A DNA stretch of 64,000 nucleotides, taken from assembly GCF_003364115.1 (NCBI RefSeq), contig NZ_NXLL01000006.1:1-64000 (forward strand), in the 5' to 3' direction. The translations under genes were made by a program, and so were the position numbers. Numbering within the stretch: the stretch's first letter is position 1; every line of letters starts with the position of its first letter. Below are positions 63,570 to 64,000 of this stretch, one piece after another. A model generated the notes under the pieces. It was not told the DNA's origin and did not search any database. It was given only the letters and a program-made list of their open reading frames with translations. The stretch comes from Helicobacter sp. MIT 00-7814 (GTDB taxonomy: Bacteria; Campylobacterota; Campylobacteria; Campylobacterales; Helicobacteraceae).

Positions 63570-64000
63570 TACAAATCTTTTTGCTTTAAAATCACAAATG
63601 CCACGGACACGAGCGAAATCACAATAGAAGAGAAAAGTAAAATAAATAAATCGCTCCACACTTTTACAATCTCTGAAGTCACTTCTAACGCATCGGCAAT
63701 ACTTAGTGCAAGCGCGCTATCTTTGAAATAAATAAGCGCGACAATGCTTAAAATTGTGGCGATAAAAGAATCTATAATGGCAAGTTTAAAAAGTATGCTA
63801 TTACGCATCCAAGAAGGTGCGCCTAAAAAGCTCATAATCTCCATTCTCTCGCTATGCTCAAACTTCCATACTTCGATTTGCTTCACCATCAAAAGCGCGC
63901 TTAAAAGCGCAATTAGCACAGAGAAAATCACTACTGAACCTTTGATAATAAGCAAAAGTTTATACACTTGAGAATGCGATTTTACAAACGCCTCAACCTT
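63569..64000 (-). CDS. ftsX: Cell-division ABC transporter subunit FtsX (partial, 5' end outside window)
   Basis: The C-terminal part of FtsX, open to the window edge; the codons at 63968-64000 continue the frame without a start. Three membrane segments remain (LLLIIKGSVVIFSVLIALLSAL, LAIIDSFIATILSIVALIYF, LFILLFSSIVISLVSVAFVIL), with HSERMEIMSFLGAPSWMRNSIL between the first two, the typical FtsX/MacB loop. With FtsE it controls septal peptidoglycan hydrolysis through the EnvC-like protein. Confidence 0.88.
   Translation of the reverse strand, partial: KVEAFVKSHSQVYKLLLIIKGSVVIFSVLIALLSALLMVKQIEVWKFEHSERMEIMSFLGAPSWMRNSILFKLAIIDSFIATILSIVALIYFKDSALALSIADALEVTSEIVKVWSDLFILLFSSIVISLVSVAFVILKQKDL

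Overview
The window looks like a chromosomal segment of an enterohepatic-type Helicobacter. It is AT-rich but dotted with GCGC and with the 7-bp palindrome AGAWTCT. It carries epsilonproteobacterial gene blocks: fliW|bamD-lon (fliW divergent), poly-E protein-gmk-tatA-argS beside nucT, recO/IMPase/accD/rlmH, nadK-recN, and fliT-fliS-fliD-flaG next to envC-like-ftsX. It also has a stand-alone ThyX, a 200-residue RecO and a DUF1104 protein. I could not assign a species.

Layout. 1-1.6 kb: a type I specificity gene (hsdS) behind a four-tract G5 element and between imperfect direct repeats. 1.6-5.2 kb (minus): DUF354 protein, HIRAN protein, thyX, proC, fliW. 5.3-9.2 kb (plus): bamD, lon, a membrane methyltransferase. 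9.2-12.8 kb: an unusual three-gene cluster (TusA-like/diiron ferritin-like fusion, acyl-CoA-dehydrogenase-like flavoprotein without the usual catalytic Glu, cytoplasmic PhnD-like binding protein), each gene preceded by a hairpin-rich leader. 12.86 kb: tRNA-Met(CAT). 13-22 kb: argD, midA, uvrD-like helicase, an anchored coiled-coil protein, nadK, recN, a YejE-like permease. 22.3-28.6 kb (minus): azlD, azlC, argS, tatA, gmk, poly-E protein. 28.6-35.8 kb: nucT, recO (minus), IMPase, accD, rlmH, dksA-like, a membrane protein, glcD, and two small secreted paralogues. 35.9-37.3 kb: gatB (minus).

37.5-48.7 kb is an export region: an RND pump (cmeAB-like) behind a palindromic operator, then a TolC-HlyD-ABC-ABC-permease-permease operon (YbhGFSR-like). 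The promoter region of that operon has a Fur-box-like palindrome and a 14-T tract. 48.7-51.2 kb: a large N6-adenine methyltransferase, probably a one-chain type IIG R-M enzyme. 51.4-53.7 kb: a two-component system with a DUF1104 periplasmic protein. 53.8-55 kb: a lipoprotein and a YiiX-like cysteine-hydrolase-fold protein. 55-59.1 kb: three tandem BspA/DUF285 repeat proteins behind a second 14-T tract. 59.1-64 kb (minus): fliT-like, fliS, fliD, flaG, envC-like and the 3' part of ftsX.

Most of the window is compact housekeeping sequence with overlapping start/stop codons. The hsdS locus, the methyltransferase and the BspA-like cluster are poorer in GCGC and AGAWTCT and look acquired. The best candidates for something undescribed are the 9.2-12.8 kb diiron/flavoprotein/PhnD-like cluster, the two T14-linked loci (probably phase-variable), and the G5-tract element beside a recombination-prone hsdS. 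No gene-free stretch exceeds about 250 bases. No CRISPR array, rRNA, IS element or prophage was seen.
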